Source: Bog-473 sp963701955
Lineage (GTDB): Bacteria > Actinomycetota > Acidimicrobiia > Acidimicrobiales > RAAP-2
NCBI GenBank assembly: GCA_963701955.1
Contig: OY969694.1
Coordinates: 2,976,001-3,040,000, forward strand
DNA length: 64,000 nt
Direction: 5' to 3'
The position numbers and the translations under genes are program-made. How positions within the stretch are numbered: position 1 is the first letter of the stretch; every line of letters starts with the position of its first letter. Positions 8,266-15,863 of the stretch are shown here, piece after piece. The notes beneath the pieces were generated by a model that was given only the letters and a program-made list of their open reading frames with translations, searched no databases and had not been told where the DNA came from.

Positions 8266-9602
8266 GCGCCGTGCCGCCGGAACAGGGTGATGCGGTCCTC
8301 ACCGATCTTGGCCCGCAGCTCGGGGTCGTCGATGCCGAGGCCTTCCTCCGGGGCGAGGCACAGCACGCCGATCTTTCCTTCGTGCAGGTTGTGGTGGACC
8401 TGGTAGGCCGCCTCGCCGACCTGTTCGAGCGGGTACACGGCGGAGAGCGGCGGGAGGACCTTGCCGTCGCAGATCAGCTTGTTGGCGTCCCACGCCTCGC
8501 GGTAGTTGGCGAAGTGCGAGCCCTTGATCGTCTTGAGCTTCATCCAGAGGTGGCGGTTGTCGTATTCGATCATGTAGCCCGACGTGGCGGCGCAGGTGAC
8601 GATCGTGCCCGCCCGCTTGCAGGCGAAGACCGAAGCCCCCATCGTCTGGCGGCCAGGGTGCTCGAACACGATCTCGGGCTCCGAGCCGACCAACCCGCGG
8701 ATGTCCTTGCCGAAGCGGCGCCACTCCGACTCGTCCTGGGTGTGCTCGTCCGACCAGAAGCGGTAGTTCGCCGCCCTGCGGTCGATGACGGCTTCGACCC
8801 CGAGGTCGTTGAGGAGCTTGACCTTCTCGGGTGACGAGACGACGCCGATGGGCGTGCCGCCGCCGTTCAGCACGTGCTGCACCGCGTAGCTGCCGAGGCC
8901 ACCGCTGGCGCCCCACACGAGCACCTTGTCACCCTGGGTCATGCGGGCCCCGTTCGGCGAGACCAGCATGCGGTAGGCGGTGGAGTTGCACAGCGCGTTG
9001 ATGGCGGCCTCTTCCCAGCTGAGGTGCATCGGCTTGGGCATGAGCTGGTTGGCCTTCACGAGCGTGATGTCGGCCAGCCCGCCGAAGTTCGACTCGAAAC
9101 CCCAGATGCGTTGGTTCGCCGCCAACATGGAGTCGTCGTGGGCCGACGGGTCCTGGTCGTCGACGTAGTTGCAGTGGACCGTGACCTTGTCGCCCACCTT
9201 CCAGTTGCGCACCTGCGAGCCGGTCCGCAGGACGACGCCGGCGGCGTCGGAGCCCACGACGTGGTAGTCGAGCGCATGGCGAGCGGCCCAAGGCCCCTCC
9301 TTCGCCAGGCGGTCCAGGAAGCCGAACGTGGGGAGCGGCTCGAAGATGGAGGTCCAGACGGTGTTGAAGTTGATCGACGATGCCATGACCGCGACGTAGG
9401 CCTCGTCGGGAGCCAGCTCGGGCAGCGCCACCTCCTCGACGTGGAGGGATTGGCGGGGGTCCTTGGCGGAGGATTCCATGCCGTCGAACATGGCCGTTTC
9501 ACTCCGTTTGACCAGGGCAGCCCGGTAGGAATCGGGCATCGCGAGCCCGGCCAGCTCGTCGGCGGACGCACCCGCCAGGGCAGCAGTGAGGATGTCGCTC
9601 AT
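8262..9602 (-). CDS. ccr: Crotonyl-CoA carboxylase/reductase
   Basis: A 446-residue medium-chain dehydrogenase/reductase that reductively carboxylates crotonyl-CoA to ethylmalonyl-CoA with NADPH and CO2. Diagnostic blocks: SINFNTVWTSIFEPLPTF, HALDYHVVGSDAAGVV, the nucleotide-binding VWGASGGLGSYAVQ, and VVSSPEKVKLLNDLGVEAV, followed by the long family-specific RFWSDEHTQDESEWRRFG insert. Start ATG 9602: a -10-like TATCGT (minus strand, 9616-9611) ends 8 bases before it, suggesting a leaderless mRNA. It runs divergently from the thiolase gene and is followed by mce with a 4-base overlap. An inverted repeat at 9636-9649 lies in the shared promoter region. Confidence 0.95.
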   Translation of the reverse strand: MSDILTAALAGASADELAGLAMPDSYRAALVKRSETAMFDGMESSAKDPRQSLHVEEVALPELAPDEAYVAVMASSINFNTVWTSIFEPLPTFGFLDRLAKEGPWAARHALDYHVVGSDAAGVVLRTGSQVRNWKVGDKVTVHCNYVDDQDPSAHDDSMLAANQRIWGFESNFGGLADITLVKANQLMPKPMHLSWEEAAINALCNSTAYRMLVSPNGARMTQGDKVLVWGASGGLGSYAVQHVLNGGGTPIGVVSSPEKVKLLNDLGVEAVIDRRAANYRFWSDEHTQDESEWRRFGKDIRGLVGSEPEIVFEHPGRQTMGASVFACKRAGTIVTCAATSGYMIEYDNRHLWMKLKTIKGSHFANYREAWDANKLICDGKVLPPLSAVYPLEQVGEAAYQVHHNLHEGKIGVLCLAPEEGLGIDDPELRAKIGEDRITLFRRHGA

Positions 9603-9610
9603 GTGACCTG

Positions 9611-9616
9611 ACGATA
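9611..9616 (-). promoter_or_regulatory. Putative -10 box for leaderless ccr transcript
   Basis: Read on the minus strand this is TATCGT (TAnnnT) ending 8 bases before the ccr ATG, so transcription would begin at or within a base or two of the start codon. No Shine-Dalgarno-like sequence can fit. No convincing -35 hexamer was found, which is common in such promoters. Confidence 0.5.
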
Positions 9617-9635
9617 GTTGGCCCGTAAGATGGAG

Positions 9636-9649
9636 TTTCCGACCGGTAA
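9636..9649. promoter_or_regulatory. Candidate operator, inverted repeat (site 1)
   Basis: TTTCCG-AC-CGGTAA, an imperfect 6-2-6 inverted repeat in the ccr/thiolase divergent promoter region. The 11-base core CCGACCGGTAA is identical to the perfect repeat 11 bases before the 3-hydroxybutyryl-CoA dehydrogenase start (14917-14930). Spacing and symmetry resemble operators of TetR-type acyl-CoA-responsive repressors (inference). No regulator gene is seen in the window. Confidence 0.5.
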
Positions 9650-9680
9650 CCAGACCGGCGGGAATGCGGAGGTGCAAGGA

Positions 9681-10865
9681 ATGGCCGAGGCCGTCATCGT
9701 TGCCGGGGCCCGGACCCCGATCGGGAAGCTGTCGGGTGCGCTGGCCGGATTTACTGCCATGGACCTGGGTGGGTTCGCCATCGCGGAGGCGCTGTCGCGC
9801 GCCGGTGTCTCCCCCGACCAGGTCGACCACGTCCTGATGGGTCAGGTCATCCTGGCCGGGCAGGGGCAGATCACCGCCCGCCAGGCCGCCGTCAAGGGCG
9901 GGATCCCGATGACGGTCCCCGCCAACACCATCAACAAGGTGTGCCTCTCCGGCCTCAACACCATCTACCTGGCCGACCAGATGATCCGTGCCGGCGACGC
10001 CGACATCGTCGTTGCCGGCGGCATGGAGTCGATGACGCAGGCCCCCTACCTGCTGCCAGGGGCTCGGGCGGGCTACCGCATCGGTGACGGCGCGGTGATC
10101 GACTCCATGATGTACGACGGTCTCACCGACTCGTTCGACCACATCGCCATGGGTCTCTCGACCGAGCAGCACAACGCCAAGGTCGGCGTCTCTCGGGAGC
10201 GGCAGGACGCCTTCGCCGCCGCGAGCCACGAGAAGGCCGCCGCCGCTGCCAAGGAGGGTCGCTTCGCCGAGGAGATCGTCCCGGTGCAGGTGCCCCAGCG
10301 CAAGGGCGACCCACTGCTGGTGGACACCGACGAGGGTGTGCGCCCCGGCACGACGGCCGAGTCGCTGGGCGCGCTGAAGCCCGCCTTCGACAAGAACGGG
10401 ACCATCACCGCGGGTAACGCGTCGCAGATCTCCGACGGCGGCTGCGCGGTCGTCGTGATGTCGGCGGCCAAGGCGAAGGAGCTCGGGCTCACGCCGCTGG
10501 GCCAGGTCGTCGGCTACGGCATGGTGGCCGGGCCGGACAACTCGCTGCTGACGCAGCCGTCCCGGGCGATCGCCAAGGCGGCTGGCAAGGGCGGCGTCGA
10601 CGTCGGTGCCATCGACCTCTTCGAGATCAACGAGGCCTTCGCCGCCGTCGGCCTCGCCTCAGTGGACGACCTGGGCATCGACGAGGACAAGGTCAACGTC
10701 AACGGTGGCGCCATCGCGTTGGGCCACCCCGTCGGCATGTCCGGCGCCCGGCTGGCGCTGACCGCGCTGCTCGAGTTGCGCCGCCGTGGTGCGTCCACCG
10801 CAGCCGTGGCGCTGTGCGGCGGCGGTGGCCAGGGCGACGCCGCCATCCTGCGCTCGCTGGCCTAG
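9681..10865 (+). CDS. Acetyl-CoA C-acetyltransferase (thiolase)
   Basis: A 394-residue biosynthetic-type thiolase that condenses two acetyl-CoA to acetoacetyl-CoA, the first step of the ethylmalonyl-CoA and polyhydroxybutyrate routes. Seen: N-terminal IVAGARTPIGKLSGALAGF, the acyl-accepting Cys in NTINKVCLSGLNTIY, NEAFAAV, the catalytic His in GGAIALGHPVGMSGAR, and the C-terminal catalytic Cys in ALCGGGGQGDAA. ATG 9681 is chosen because the family N-terminus (MAEAVIVAGARTP) begins there and GGAGG lies about 10 bases upstream; TTG 9618 would add 21 unlikely residues. It is divergent from ccr and ends 22 bases from the convergent phosphatase gene. Confidence 0.95.
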   Translation: MAEAVIVAGARTPIGKLSGALAGFTAMDLGGFAIAEALSRAGVSPDQVDHVLMGQVILAGQGQITARQAAVKGGIPMTVPANTINKVCLSGLNTIYLADQMIRAGDADIVVAGGMESMTQAPYLLPGARAGYRIGDGAVIDSMMYDGLTDSFDHIAMGLSTEQHNAKVGVSRERQDAFAAASHEKAAAAAKEGRFAEEIVPVQVPQRKGDPLLVDTDEGVRPGTTAESLGALKPAFDKNGTITAGNASQISDGGCAVVVMSAAKAKELGLTPLGQVVGYGMVAGPDNSLLTQPSRAIAKAAGKGGVDVGAIDLFEINEAFAAVGLASVDDLGIDEDKVNVNGGAIALGHPVGMSGARLALTALLELRRRGASTAAVALCGGGGQGDAAILRSLA

Positions 10866-10887
10866 GAGCGCCGCCCGGTCAGGGCCC

Positions 10888-11454
10888 TCAATAGGGCGGA
10901 CCCAGCAGGGCGATCAATTTTGCCGTCCCGGTCGCCACGTCGGCCCAATGGGCGGTGGCGAAGGAGTACACGCCGAGCGCGCACGTGGGGAAGCCGTGCC
11001 GAACTGCGCTGGAGAGGCCCTTCTTGTCCCGCGCCGACAACAGACTCTGCGAGAGGGTGTGCGCCGTCGGGTTGTGGCCGACCACCATGGCCGCTGCGAC
11101 GTCGTCGGGCAGGGCGCGCAGGAAGGCGAGCACCTCCTCGGGTTCGGCGCCGTAGAGCGCCTCGTCGAAGCGGCACTCGGGGGGGTCGGTGACGTCGGCC
11201 AGGACCAGTTCGGCCGTCGCCGACGTGCGGGCGGCCGGCGACACCAGCGCGACCTGTGGCCGGGGGACCCCCTTGAGGCCCGGTCCCAGCGCCTGGCCGG
11301 ACCCGGCGAACAGGCGCCCGAGCGCCGTGGCATCGCGCCGACCCCGCGGCGCCAGGACACGGTCGAAGTCAGAGCCGCCGGGCGGCGGGTCGGCCACCGT
11401 CTTGGCGTGGCGTAGCAGCCACAAGGTGCGCCCACCCGGCGTCGTCTGCGGCAT
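10888..11454 (-). CDS. sixA: SixA-type phosphohistidine phosphatase
   Basis: A 188-residue histidine-phosphatase superfamily member. The phospho-accepting RH motif is in LWLLRHAKT near the N-terminus, the supporting Arg lies in SPAARTSATAE, and the second catalytic His in MVVGHNPTAHTL. In other bacteria SixA dephosphorylates phosphohistidine on HPr-like or histidine-kinase domains; the partner here is unknown. The start ATG overlaps the aspartokinase stop by one base (TGATG), so the two genes form a coupled pair, an association without an obvious biochemical reason. It is convergent with the thiolase gene. Confidence 0.85.
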   Translation of the reverse strand: MPQTTPGGRTLWLLRHAKTVADPPPGGSDFDRVLAPRGRRDATALGRLFAGSGQALGPGLKGVPRPQVALVSPAARTSATAELVLADVTDPPECRFDEALYGAEPEEVLAFLRALPDDVAAAMVVGHNPTAHTLSQSLLSARDKKGLSSAVRHGFPTCALGVYSFATAHWADVATGTAKLIALLGPPY

Positions 11455-12665
11455 CAGCCCAGGGCGAAGGCCGCATGGAGGGTGCGGACTGCCCGTTCGA
11501 CGTCGGCTTCGGCGACGATGCAGGAGGTCCGGATGGTCGAGGTCGAGATCATGTCGATGTTGATCTCCTCGTTGGCGAGCGTCTCGAACATGGTGGCGGC
11601 GATCCCGGGGTGCGACTTCATCCCCACCCCGACGAGCGAGACCCGGGCCACGTCCGAGTCCGCCGTGACTCCTGATGCCCCCAGCTCGTCGGCGTGGGCC
11701 CGGGAGGTCTCCACCGCCACGGGCAGGTCGGCCGTGGGGACGGTGAACGAGATGTCGGTCGTCCCGTGGGTTGACGTGTTCTGCACAATCATGTCGACGT
11801 TGATCGACTTGTCGGCCAGCGCCCGGAAGAGCCGGGCCGCGACGCCGGGCCGGTCCGGGACCCCGCTGACGGTGACCTTGGCCTCCGAGGTGTCGTGGGT
11901 CACTGCGGTGACGACGGCGTCTTCCATGTCTGCATCCTCCTCCACCACCCAGGTGCCGGGCTCCCAGGTGAAGCTGCTCCGGACATGCAGCGGGACATTG
12001 TGGTTCCGGGCGAACTCGACGGCGCGCAACATCAGGACCCGCCCGCCGGTGGCCGCCATCTCGAGCATCTCCTCGAAGGAGATCCGGTTGATCCGGTGGG
12101 CTTCGGGCACGATCCGGGGGTCCGCCGTGAACACCCCGGTCACGTCCGTGTAGATCTCGCAGACGTCCGCCTCCAGGACGGCGGCCAGCGCGACGGCGGT
12201 GGCATCGGACCCGCCCCGGCCGAGGGTGGTGATCTCCCGAGCCGCCGAGACGCCCTGGAACCCGGCCACGACCGGGACCCTCCCGGCGGCGAGTGCCTCG
12301 CGCAGGCGATCGCCCTTGACCTCCTTGATCTTGGCCCTGGTGTGGTCGTCGTCGGTGATGATGCCCACCTGGCTCCCGGTGAAGGAGGAGGCGTCGACGC
12401 CGAGGTCGGCCAGGGCCATGACCAGGAGCGACATGGAGATGCGCTCGCCGGTGCTGACGAGCATGTCGTACTCGCGGGGCGGCTGGGTGGCGCTGACCGA
12501 ATTGGCCAGGTGGATGAGGTCGTCCGTGGTCTTGCCCATGGCGCTGACCACGGCCACCACCTCGGAGCCCTGCCGGCGCGTGCGGGCGATGTGGTCGGCC
12601 ACGGCACGGATCCGATCGGCGTCGCCGACCGAGGTGCCCCCGTACTTCTGGACGACCAGTGGCAT
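11454..12665 (-). CDS. lysC: Aspartokinase
   Basis: A 403-residue aspartate kinase, the first step of Lys/Thr/Met/diaminopimelate synthesis. Seen: the N-terminal kinase signature VVQKYGGTSVG, STGERISMSLL, the nucleotide-binding TLGRGGSDATAVALAA, and a C-terminal regulatory region with two ACT domains (VSGVPDRPGVAARLF and VGVGMKSHPGIAATMFE). The ACT pair implies feedback control by pathway end products. Start ATG 12665 has a -10-like TAGCCT (minus strand, 12678-12673) 7 bases upstream and no RBS, so it is probably leaderless. No aspartate-semialdehyde dehydrogenase gene follows, contrary to the frequent actinobacterial lysC-asd pair. Confidence 0.95.
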   Translation of the reverse strand: MPLVVQKYGGTSVGDADRIRAVADHIARTRRQGSEVVAVVSAMGKTTDDLIHLANSVSATQPPREYDMLVSTGERISMSLLVMALADLGVDASSFTGSQVGIITDDDHTRAKIKEVKGDRLREALAAGRVPVVAGFQGVSAAREITTLGRGGSDATAVALAAVLEADVCEIYTDVTGVFTADPRIVPEAHRINRISFEEMLEMAATGGRVLMLRAVEFARNHNVPLHVRSSFTWEPGTWVVEEDADMEDAVVTAVTHDTSEAKVTVSGVPDRPGVAARLFRALADKSINVDMIVQNTSTHGTTDISFTVPTADLPVAVETSRAHADELGASGVTADSDVARVSLVGVGMKSHPGIAATMFETLANEEINIDMISTSTIRTSCIVAEADVERAVRTLHAAFALG

Positions 12666-12672
12666 CCGGACG

Positions 12673-12678
12673 AGGCTA
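12673..12678 (-). promoter_or_regulatory. Putative -10 box for leaderless lysC transcript
   Basis: TAGCCT on the minus strand, with 7 bases to the lysC ATG. It matches the TAnnnT -10 pattern and the 7-8 base spacing seen before four other genes in this window. No clear -35 element. Confidence 0.5.
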
Positions 12679-12773
12679 CAGACTGCGCACCGGTCCGATG
12701 GCCCCCCGGCTCGCCGGTTGCCGCCCCGGTTGCCCAGCGGGGAGGGCGATCCGATGCCGGCCCGGGGATTGGG

Positions 12774-12779
12774 TAGGGT
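12774..12779 (+). promoter_or_regulatory. Putative -10 box for leaderless cyclophilin transcript
   Basis: TAGGGT ends 8 bases before the GTG start at 12788. There is no Shine-Dalgarno sequence in the gap, so this fits a leaderless mRNA. It serves the gene divergent from lysC. Confidence 0.5.
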
Positions 12780-12787
12780 CTCGGGCC

Positions 12788-13585
12788 GTGCCCAGCGACA
12801 AGAGAGCCCGTCAGCGCGCGGCCAGAGAGGCGCGGCTGGCCGCCGAAGCTCAGAGCCAGAAGCGCCGCAAGCAGATCCGGAACGGCGTCATCATTGTGGT
12901 CATCGTGGGAGTCATCGTCGGGATCGTCTTTCTGGTTTCCGGTGGGAACAGCAACAACAATGCCTCCAACGCCAAGGCGACCACGCCGCAGGAGAAGGCG
13001 AACGAGGTGGCGGTCAAGGCGGGTTGCCCCGCCAGCACGAAGACCACGGTGAACACCCAGAAGTACCCGTCGGCACCGGCCATGACGATCGACACGTCCA
13101 AGACCTACACCGCCACGGTCGTGACGACGACCGGTACATTCGACATCACGCTCGACGCCAAGACGGCCCCGACCACGGTCAACAATTTCGTGTTCCTGGC
13201 CAACAAGGGCTATTACCACTGCGTGATCTTCCACCGCGTCATCCCCCAGTTCATGGACCAGACGGGTGACCCGACGGGCACGGGTCAGGGCGGTCCGGGG
13301 TACACGATCAAGGACGAGAACCCGCCGAAAGCCGCCAACGCCGCACAGCAGTATCCGCTCGGATCGGTGGCTATGGCCAATACGGGGCAACCCAACTCGG
13401 GTGGAAGCCAGTTCTTCATCGTCGCCGGGCCACAGGGGGAGGGACTCCCGAACACCTACGCCCTCTTCGGATCCGTCACCTCGGGCATGAACGTGGTCGA
13501 CACCATCAACAAGCAAGGTTCCGCCCAAGGCGTCCCACCGGACGTCACGCAGCGCATCATCTCCGTCACCATCCACGAAAGCTAA
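12788..13585 (+). CDS. Membrane-anchored cyclophilin-type peptidyl-prolyl isomerase
   Basis: A 265-residue protein: a highly basic N-terminal segment (DKRARQRAAREARLAAEAQ, then QKRRKQIR), one transmembrane helix at about residues 33-50 (GVIIVVIVGVIVGIVFLV), an Asn/Ala linker, and an extracytoplasmic cyclophilin domain. Domain motifs: VNNFVFLANKGYYH, IFHRVIPQFMDQTGD, GSVAMANTG and GGSQFFIV. Role: cis-trans isomerisation at Xaa-Pro bonds of exported proteins. GTG 12788 is chosen because an upstream extension has no family support and a -10-like TAGGGT lies 8 bases before it. A second, soluble cyclophilin follows 13 bases downstream, so they are probably co-transcribed. Confidence 0.88.
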   Translation: MPSDKRARQRAAREARLAAEAQSQKRRKQIRNGVIIVVIVGVIVGIVFLVSGGNSNNNASNAKATTPQEKANEVAVKAGCPASTKTTVNTQKYPSAPAMTIDTSKTYTATVVTTTGTFDITLDAKTAPTTVNNFVFLANKGYYHCVIFHRVIPQFMDQTGDPTGTGQGGPGYTIKDENPPKAANAAQQYPLGSVAMANTGQPNSGGSQFFIVAGPQGEGLPNTYALFGSVTSGMNVVDTINKQGSAQGVPPDVTQRIISVTIHES

Positions 13586-13598
13586 GGACGCGCAGACC

Positions 13599-14156
13599 AT
13601 GGCCACCCCCACCGCACCAGCCGTCGACGGCTCGAGCCCGCAGCAGCGCAAGTTCGATGAAGAGCCTGCGATGTTCATCGACCCCACCAAGCGCTACGTG
13701 GCGACCATGGTCACCTCGCACGGCACGATGGTGATCGCGCTCGACGCTCTGGCCGCACCGAAGACCGTGAACAGCTTCGTGTTCTTGGCCCGCTACCACT
13801 ACTACGACGGCATCGTGTTCCACCGCATCATCCCGGGTTTCGTGCTCCAGGGCGGCGACCCCACCGGGTCGGGCTCCGGCGGCCCCGGCTACCGGTTCGA
13901 CGATGAACTGCCGGCGGAAGGCCGCTACAAGGTCGGCTCGCTGGCCATGGCGAACGCGGGACCGAACACCAACGGCAGCCAGTTCTTCGTGATCAGCGGT
14001 CCTGACGGGGTGCGCCTGCCACCGCTCTACGCGCACTTCGGCGAGGTCGTGACCGGGCTCGATGTGGTGGAGAGGATCAACGGGGTCGGCAGTCGTTCCG
14101 GCACGCCCACCGAGCGCGTCGTCATCGAGAGCGTCACCATCGAGGAGAAGGACTAA
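13599..14156 (+). CDS. Cytosolic cyclophilin-type peptidyl-prolyl isomerase
   Basis: A 185-residue single-domain cyclophilin without signal peptide or membrane segment. Motifs: VNSFVFLARYHYYDGIVFHR, PGFVLQGGDPTGSGSGG, GSLAMANAGPNTNGSQFFV and YAHFGEVVTGLDVVERI. The active-site Arg (FHR) and the Gln of LQGGDP are kept. ATG 13599 lies 13 bases after the preceding cyclophilin gene with an AAGGAC element 13-18 bases upstream. It probably folds cytoplasmic proteins while its neighbour works outside the membrane. It converges on the S51-like gene. Confidence 0.9.
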   Translation: MATPTAPAVDGSSPQQRKFDEEPAMFIDPTKRYVATMVTSHGTMVIALDALAAPKTVNSFVFLARYHYYDGIVFHRIIPGFVLQGGDPTGSGSGGPGYRFDDELPAEGRYKVGSLAMANAGPNTNGSQFFVISGPDGVRLPPLYAHFGEVVTGLDVVERINGVGSRSGTPTERVVIESVTIEEKD

Positions 14157-14179
14157 CTAGCCGGTCGATCTCGGGCGCT

Positions 14180-14866
14180 TCAGCTCCCGAGCGCGCCCAG
14201 CCCCTCGGTCTGGACCCCACCGACGAACACGGCTGGCGTCCCCGCTCCCTCGGAGCGCCAGGAGCCCTTGCCGTCCCTGATGAGCGCGGTGCGCGCCGGC
14301 AGGGCCACGACGGGCAGCGCCGCCGGGGCCATGGCCACTGTCCGCTCCAACTTCTGGCCGTGGGCATCGTCGTGCTCGTCCCCGAAGTGGGGGACCACCG
14401 TGACGTTGTCGACGAGGCCCAGCCCGAGCGTCAAGGCGCCGCCGCGCGGGTCGGCCATCGGGTCGGTCAGCACCATGGCCCCGGCGCCCGCCCCGGCCAC
14501 GACGGCACCGCCGGCGAAGGCCCGCAGGAGCGCCTCGAAGACGGCTGACCTCTTCAGCACGGCGCGCAGGTGCAGCGGCGAGCCCCCCGAGAGATAGATG
14601 AAGCGGGCCCCCGCCAGGGTGGCGGCCATGCCGGCGTCCTCGGAGGAGGCCCGGTCCACCACCATCAGCCCCTCCACCCGAGCCCCCAGCGGCTCGAACC
14701 ATTCGGCCGCCCGGAGCACGACCCGCTCCGGGTGCTGGTACGCGGCCGCGGTCGGCAGCACCACCACGTCGGTCCCCCCGGAGGCCTGCAGCAGGGAGGC
14801 GTCGAAGGTGCAGCCCTCGGTCCATTCATCGCCCCCGACCAGGGCCAGCGTGCCTGACGTGTCCAT
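14180..14866 (-). CDS. Peptidase S51 / cyanophycinase-like protein lacking the catalytic serine
   Basis: A 228-residue protein with the class-I-amidotransferase-like fold of the S51 family (dipeptidase E, cyanophycinase). N-terminal LALVGGDEW, then VVVLPTAAAYQHPE, FIYLSGGSPLHLRAVL, and the nucleophile elbow region GGAVVAGAGAGAMVLTDPM. In active members this loop reads G-T-S-A-G-A; here Thr-Ser are Ala-Gly, so the serine nucleophile is absent. HFGDEHDDAHGQKLE and the C-terminal region look normal. It may be a non-catalytic binding protein. ATG 14866 is the only plausible start. It is divergent from the 3-hydroxybutyryl-CoA dehydrogenase gene and convergent with the cyclophilin pair. Confidence 0.78.
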   Translation of the reverse strand: MDTSGTLALVGGDEWTEGCTFDASLLQASGGTDVVVLPTAAAYQHPERVVLRAAEWFEPLGARVEGLMVVDRASSEDAGMAATLAGARFIYLSGGSPLHLRAVLKRSAVFEALLRAFAGGAVVAGAGAGAMVLTDPMADPRGGALTLGLGLVDNVTVVPHFGDEHDDAHGQKLERTVAMAPAALPVVALPARTALIRDGKGSWRSEGAGTPAVFVGGVQTEGLGALGS

Positions 14867-14916
14867 GGGGCCACTCTTGCACGCGCCGGCACCCGCTCTC
14901 GCTTCGACGCCCGTGG

Positions 14917-14930
14917 TTACCGACCGGTAA
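14917..14930. promoter_or_regulatory. Candidate operator, perfect inverted repeat (site 2)
   Basis: TTACCG-AC-CGGTAA, a perfect 6-2-6 inverted repeat whose right end overlaps the putative -10 box of the dehydrogenase gene, a position suited to repression. It shares the core CCGACCGGTAA with site 1 at 9636-9649 upstream of ccr and the thiolase gene, linking three genes of one pathway. Confidence 0.55.
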
Positions 14931-14933
14931 ACT
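14928..14933 (+). promoter_or_regulatory. Putative -10 box for leaderless dehydrogenase transcript
   Basis: TAAACT ends 8 bases before ATG 14942. The intervening bases contain no Shine-Dalgarno motif. The box overlaps the right arm of the inverted repeat at 14917-14930. Confidence 0.5.
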
Positions 14934-14941
14934 CGCCGCCC

Positions 14942-15796
14942 ATGTCGATCACACGGGTGGGAATCATCGGTTCGGGAATCATGGGAGCGGGCATCGCAGA
15001 GGTGGCGGCCGCAACGGGGCACGAAGTCGTGCTGCGCAGCCGGAGCTCGGCGGGCGCCGACGCCATGGTGGCGGGCCTCGCCCGCTCGTTGGCCAAGCAG
15101 GTCGAGAAGGGCAAGCGCACGGAGGAGCAAGCGGCCGAGATCACGGGCCGGGTCCGCGCCACCACGCACCTGGGCGAGCTCGTCGATGTCGATCTCGTCA
15201 TCGAGTCGGTCGTCGAGGATCTCGGAGTGAAGAAGGAGCTCTTCGCGGAGCTCGACAGCATCTGCAAGCCCGAGACGATCCTGGCCACCAATACGTCGAC
15301 GCTCCCGGTGGTGGAGATGGCGATGGCCACCGCTCGGCCCGACCTGGTGTGCGGGATCCACTTCTTCAACCCCGCACCGGCCATGGCCCTGGTCGAGGTC
15401 GTGCGGCCCATCACCGCGAGCGACGCCACCATGGCGGCGGCGGTCGCCTTCGCCGGTGCCTGCGGCAAGGACCCGGTCGAGGTCAAGGACCAGGCGGGCT
15501 TCATCGTCAACGCGCTGCTGTTCCCCTACTTGAACAACGCCGTGCGCCTCCTGGAACAGGGCGTGGCGACCAAGGAGGGCATCGATGCCGCCATGAAGGG
15601 GGGCTGCGGGTTCCCCATGGGGCCGTTCGCCCTGCTCGACCTCGTGGGCCTCGACACCTCCCTGGCCATTCTCGACGCGCTCTACGAGGAGTACCGCGAC
15701 CCCAACTACGCGGCGGTGCCCCTGCTCCGGCGCCTGGTGACGTCCGGGCAGCTCGGCCGCAAGACCAAGAAGGGCTTCTACGACTACAACCGCTAG
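14942..15796 (+). CDS. 3-hydroxybutyryl-CoA dehydrogenase (3-hydroxyacyl-CoA dehydrogenase family)
   Basis: A 284-residue NAD(P)-dependent dehydrogenase that reduces acetoacetyl-CoA to 3-hydroxybutyryl-CoA (or runs in reverse). Seen: the Rossmann signature VGIIGSGIMGAGIAEVAA, the VIESVVEDLGVKKELFAEL block, ATNTSTLPVVEMA, and the catalytic His region CGIHFFNPAPAMALVEVV, then the C-terminal domain GFIVNALLFPYLNNAVRLLE and GRKTKKGFYDY. Length is typical of the single-domain FadB2/Hbd/PaaH group. It is followed 67 bases later by the ethylmalonyl-CoA mutase gene, so pathway context favours the four-carbon substrate. The crotonase that should follow in the pathway is not in the window. Confidence 0.93.
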   Translation: MSITRVGIIGSGIMGAGIAEVAAATGHEVVLRSRSSAGADAMVAGLARSLAKQVEKGKRTEEQAAEITGRVRATTHLGELVDVDLVIESVVEDLGVKKELFAELDSICKPETILATNTSTLPVVEMAMATARPDLVCGIHFFNPAPAMALVEVVRPITASDATMAAAVAFAGACGKDPVEVKDQAGFIVNALLFPYLNNAVRLLEQGVATKEGIDAAMKGGCGFPMGPFALLDLVGLDTSLAILDALYEEYRDPNYAAVPLLRRLVTSGQLGRKTKKGFYDYNR

Positions 15797-15863
15797 CTCG
15801 CGCGGCCGTGCTGCGAACCCGGGCACAATGGTGGGGCGCGCCACTCGTCTGGAGGTGATGTGA

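Noticed and set aside
10866..10887. Intrinsic terminator between the convergent thiolase and phosphatase genes
   Set aside because: The 22-base gap has G/C runs but no stable stem followed by T residues on either strand.
12140..13690. A 516-codon open frame on the minus strand across the lysC/cyclophilin junction
   Set aside because: It lies antisense or out of frame to two well-supported genes, has no recognisable domain and shows the biased composition expected of high-GC shadow frames.
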